DNA of 64,000 nucleotides from Apium graveolens (lineage: Eukaryota > Streptophyta > Magnoliopsida > Apiales > Apiaceae), in NCBI RefSeq assembly GCF_009905375.1, contig NC_133656.1, positions 231,473,739 through 231,537,738 of the forward strand. Direction: 5' to 3'. Positions 61,580 through 64,000 of this stretch are shown here, in pieces. The notes beneath the pieces are model-generated. The model was given only the letters and a program-made list of their open reading frames with translations. It was not told the DNA's origin and made no database searches. The translations under genes were made by a program, and so were the position numbers. Numbering within the stretch: the stretch's first letter is position 1; each line of letters starts with the position of its first letter.

Positions 61580-62070
61580 CAAGAATTATTGTGTTCTGAT
61601 TTGAGTGGCCTTTTTTCCCTTTTCGGATTTATGCATTCTAGCTCTATATTAGTCGTATCTCTGTTTGTTCTAATATTATTATAATTAATAGTTGGGTGCT
61701 CATTTCATTTTATTTTGGAATTACTGTTTCGTGTTAGTAAACATTTCAGAAGCACATGCAACCATTTCCAATAATTTTAGATAAACAGTGAAAAAGTTAC
61801 AGTTGAATGATATTTCAAACAGTATATGACAAGTCAAATCCTATACATGACATAAAGAGGAAAATATAAGGCTTTGTATGTGAAGTCAGTGCATATACAG
61901 AGTTTTCCTGTCACTTTCCACCAGATAATGATTCCATATTTTTGAAAATAATGCAGGTGAGAGCAACAATGACAAGTCACAATCAAGTTTTGAATACGAA
62001 CTATATTTGTATAGTATGTTTAGCACGTGAACAGTCCCTCAAATTACCTCATTTCTTCTTTACCAAATCA
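61580..62070. other. Spacer between ORF2 and ORF3, no gene seen
   Basis: AT-rich, about 490 bp. It contains no supported coding sequence, and the last ~100 bp probably serve as promoter for ORF3. Confidence 0.4.
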
Positions 62071-62081
62071 CTTATAAATAG
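62071..62081 (+). promoter_or_regulatory. TATA box of ORF3 in the TIR element
   Basis: CTTATAAATAG stands about 45 bp before the ATG at 62122, the same spacing as for ORF2. Confidence 0.5.
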
Positions 62082-62121
62082 AGAGTTACAACCTCATGAA
62101 GTCACACTCATCAAAGTAATT

Positions 62122-62484
62122 ATGTCTTCACTCCCAAATTTGGATTATTGTTTTTGTCAAAAATTAGCTGTTGAAGTACACTACTGGAGGGGTATTGACG
62201 CAGGAAGGCGATTTATCAAATGTCCCGACGGTGCTTGCCTTTACGAACGTTGGATCGAAGAGCCGCTTGAACCCCGTGCAACATTTCTCATTGAAATTCT
62301 TAGGGGAAAAATTACCGCAGGGAATGTAGCCCATTCTGCAGAAATCCGCGAGTTGCAGCGTGAACTTGAGGAGTCAACGAGGGAATTGCAGAGAATGAAG
62401 GCGTTCATCGAGTCCCATACCTGGAATATCAATGAGGATGATTATGACTCCGATGATGATGACTCTGATGATGCACATGACTGA
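62122..62484 (+). CDS. ORF3: GRF-type zinc finger with coiled coil, 120 aa
   Basis: The first half has the GRF zinc-finger layout: CFC at 10-12, then AGRRFIKCP (27-35), a final Cys at 39 and YERWIEE at 41-47, giving four Cys for one metal. A heptad-rich helix follows (74-98, with IRELQRELEESTRELQRMKA), then an acidic tail (DDYDSDDDDSDD). GRF fingers in topoisomerase 3, APE2 and NEIL3 bind single-stranded DNA. Plants have many short proteins with a GRF finger plus coiled coil whose role is not known. I start at 62122 because it is the first ATG after the TATA-like box and gives the finger near the N-terminus; an upstream in-frame ATG at 61942 would precede that box. The frame is intact. Confidence 0.65.
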   Translation: MSSLPNLDYCFCQKLAVEVHYWRGIDAGRRFIKCPDGACLYERWIEEPLEPRATFLIEILRGKITAGNVAHSAEIRELQRELEESTRELQRMKAFIESHTWNINEDDYDSDDDDSDDAHD

Positions 62485-62869
62485 TCCAGTTCATATATTG
62501 TTGCCTCTTAATATTTATATTGTTGCATCGTACTCATTTTTATTCATATATCGTCTTATTATTCTGTATCGTCTTATTATTCATATATCCTTATTATTCA
62601 TATGTCATAGAATTTGTATTTCAAGTCAAGTATTCATTATTAGCAAATTAGTTCATATTAAATATAAGGCCTCGTCAACAAAAATTATTCCCCATGATAC
62701 ACTATTGCATAAACCTAAAACATTACAAATAAAAATTTAAAATTACAGTAAAATTTACGTACTACAAATAAGTTTACATCACTAGTCAATAGAAAAAAAA
62801 TTAAATCAAAATAATTTTCTAGGATTTATTTATGAGATTTGCTAAACATGCCCCCAATTACAAATTGCA
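62485..62869. other. Spacer between ORF3 and right TIR, no gene seen
   Basis: AT-rich, with repeated TCGTCTTATTATTC / TATCCTTATTATTC words at about 62540-62600. No coding sequence. Confidence 0.4.
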
Positions 62870-63249
62870 CACTCGAGTACCTTGGTACCCTTTTCAATGC
62901 CAAAAAAATCATATATAAACTATATTTTTTAAAAAACGAAAAATACGTACTAAAAAAAGGTTTGCATGACTATCCAACAAAAAAAAACCAAAATAATTTT
63001 TTTTCAATTTAATATTAAAACCCAAAAGTAGGTCTCCAACATTGATTTCACCCTTAACACCAAATGCAATTCAGTCCGGGGAGGAAAAAAAAACAAAAAA
63101 AATAATTTATCCCAGAACGCCACTTCTTCTGGGGCTCTGGGGTTGAACCCCGGAGGAAGTGGCGTTCTGTGCCACTTTTGGAATAATCTGAATAGCTGTG
63201 CTAAAAAAATGAACTTTGAGTTCAAATATGCCAAAAATGTCAGGGAGCC
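62870..63249. repeat. Right TIR of the PMD element
   Basis: Reverse complement of 56837-57208 with some indels, including an extra ~18 bp (63182-63200) and ~20 terminal bases (GGCTCCCTGACATTTTTGGC, minus strand) that the left end lacks. It contains the GC-rich hairpin at 63116-63166. Confidence 0.75.
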
Positions 63250-63393
63250 TTCAAACTCATGTGTCACTTATGACTTATTGGCGTATTTGTGTTAGAATCC
63301 TTACCTCAACTTTGTTTCATCTTTCCAGGGATCACTTGATGCGTTAAATAAGCTTCTAAAGCAACCTGTTCCAGTCAATCGTTTTAGAGCCAA

Positions 63394-64000
63394 GTATCTC
63401 TTTGAACTCCTATTTTTGGTCATTGATTTGTAGTTATAATTAGCTCTGCTGTACCTATAAATACAGGAGCTTATTTGTATGTAAAATTATCAGAATTCTA
63501 TTCAGCCTAACAAATCCCTCACAATCACGCTCTAAATCAGCCAATAAAGTCAGCTTAATACAGCTGTTATCTATCAGATTTACAGCTATTATCTATGCAA
63601 ATATACAGTTGTTAATATACACTCAATCTGTTAGAGAAATAGTGACAATAATGCTATCAATAAAAACATTTAGCATTTTCGAATTCCTATTCCTACTCTG
63701 CCTTCTTCTCTTTGCGCAATTATATAGAAACTATGCAATACTTGCTACTATAAAGCAGAATGAAAATGATTTGAATCTCCAAACAACTTCAACTAGAAAA
63801 CTAGAAAAGCAGCATAAACCGAAACAATAGAGGGATACCTTGGTTTGGGCTGTTTCGATATAGCGCGGCCGCCCTCAAATCCAGCGCGGCCGCCCTGAGT
63901 TTCTGAAAATTCTAATTTTTATTGTTTCCTTGACTTCAATTGCTGGTTTCTTTCGTGCTAACTTCCGAGTCTCCATCCTAACACCCTTTTAGCATAAAAA
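63394..64000. other. Intron or downstream DNA with GC-rich direct repeat
   Basis: After the donor GTATCTCT of MOSC exon 5 no further exon is found. A segment with CTGTACCTATAAATACAGG (63447-63470) and repeated ACAGCTGTTATCTATCAGA / ACAGCTATTATCTATGCA words resembles an LTR or its leader. At 63862-63875 and 63883-63896 the 14-mer AGCGCGGCCGCCCT occurs twice, 21 bp apart. Confidence 0.35.

Larger units (their letters stand above)
56837..63249 (+). mobile_element. 6.4-kb TIR element with PMD, GRF-zinc-finger and unknown genes
   Basis: The ends are long terminal inverted repeats of roughly 370 bp (about 56837-57208 and 62870-63249). They share TTTGAACNCAAAGTTC, a GC-rich hairpin, AATATTAAATTG and TAGTCATGCAA. 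TTCAAACTCAT (11 bp) flanks both sides (56826-56836 and 63250-63260), a Mutator-size target duplication. Three plus-strand coding units lie inside: PMD gene, 146-aa ORF and 120-aa GRF-type ORF. No transposase of any superfamily is recognisable. PMD genes are known passengers of Mutator-like and Ty3 elements; the combination and arrangement here are what is seen, and the Mutator class is an inference. Confidence 0.75.
55036..63393 (+). pseudogene. MOSC-domain (mARC-like) protein gene, one nonsense codon
   Basis: Five exons with good GT..AG borders and compatible phases: about 55036-55110 (YPIKSCCGISVSQAP), 55438-55587 (YWDRQWLVVNSNGRAYTQRT), 55843-56019 (SVWKWSGSALDEGADTSKW), 56733-56821 (DPDYACGHKIMFSDGYPFLL) and 63329-63393 (GSLDALNKLLKQPVPVNRFR); the rest lies beyond the window or is lost. 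This is the N-terminal beta-barrel plus MOSC start of molybdenum-cofactor proteins related to mitochondrial amidoxime-reducing component. Exon 2 has TGA at 55560-55562 where relatives have Trp, and no convincing ATG precedes exon 1, so I call it a pseudogene. Intron 4 (56822-63328) holds the 6.4-kb PMD element; without it the intron would be about 83 bp. Confidence 0.78.

Overview
This is nuclear DNA of a flowering plant, almost certainly a eudicot with a transposon-rich genome. The evidence is spliced genes with GT..AG introns, a plant-only chloroplast protein, a BAHD acyltransferase, Ty1/copia LTR retrotransposons of plant type, Stowaway-type MITEs and a plant mobile domain (PMD) gene. An asterid is plausible, but I cannot name the species. 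The background is very AT-rich. I find two host genes that look intact in 64 kb, three broken host-gene copies, and nested mobile elements over most of the rest.

Layout. 1-10.1 kb: AT-rich DNA with MITE debris and no gene. 10.16-12.83 kb: a two-exon BAHD acyltransferase (DCR-like, HAILD and DFGYG motifs) with a hairpin MITE-like element in its intron. 14.7-35.75 kb: a SIRE/Maximus-like copia element (C; LTRs 15969-17402 and 34506-35752) that landed in an older, reversed LTR of its own family. C was itself invaded by two minus-strand copia copies (A and B) that share one RNase H deletion. Between pol and the 3' LTR, C carries a decayed, coiled-coil-rich extra ORF region of more than 1000 codons.

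35.8-43.7 kb: a pair of ~390-bp direct repeats brackets a Stowaway MITE, an intact PAM68-like chloroplast gene and a truncated, frameshifted genomic copy of NAP1 (SCAR/WAVE complex). 44.6-50.1 kb: a NIP7-like ribosome-biogenesis gene split by copia element D, whose reverse transcriptase is in turn split by a Mutator-like MITE. 51.3-55.0 kb: foldback MITEs, including a Stowaway-like element nested at a TA inside a Mutator-like MITE with a 9-bp target duplication.

55.0-63.4 kb: five exons of a MOSC-domain (mARC-like) gene with sound splice junctions but one in-frame TGA and no clear start. Its fourth intron is inflated by a 6.4-kb terminal-inverted-repeat element (56837-63249, 11-bp target duplication). 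This element is the most unusual object in the window. On one strand it carries a PMD gene (two lesions), an unrecognised basic 146-aa ORF and a 120-aa GRF-type zinc-finger/coiled-coil ORF. The two small ORFs have their own TATA-like boxes, and no transposase is visible.

Most premature stops in C, D, the PMD gene and the MOSC gene can be read as C-to-T or G-to-A changes (CAA/CAG/CGA/TGG to stop). This fits decay of methylated, silenced DNA. All family assignments come from reading motifs by eye; no database search was run.
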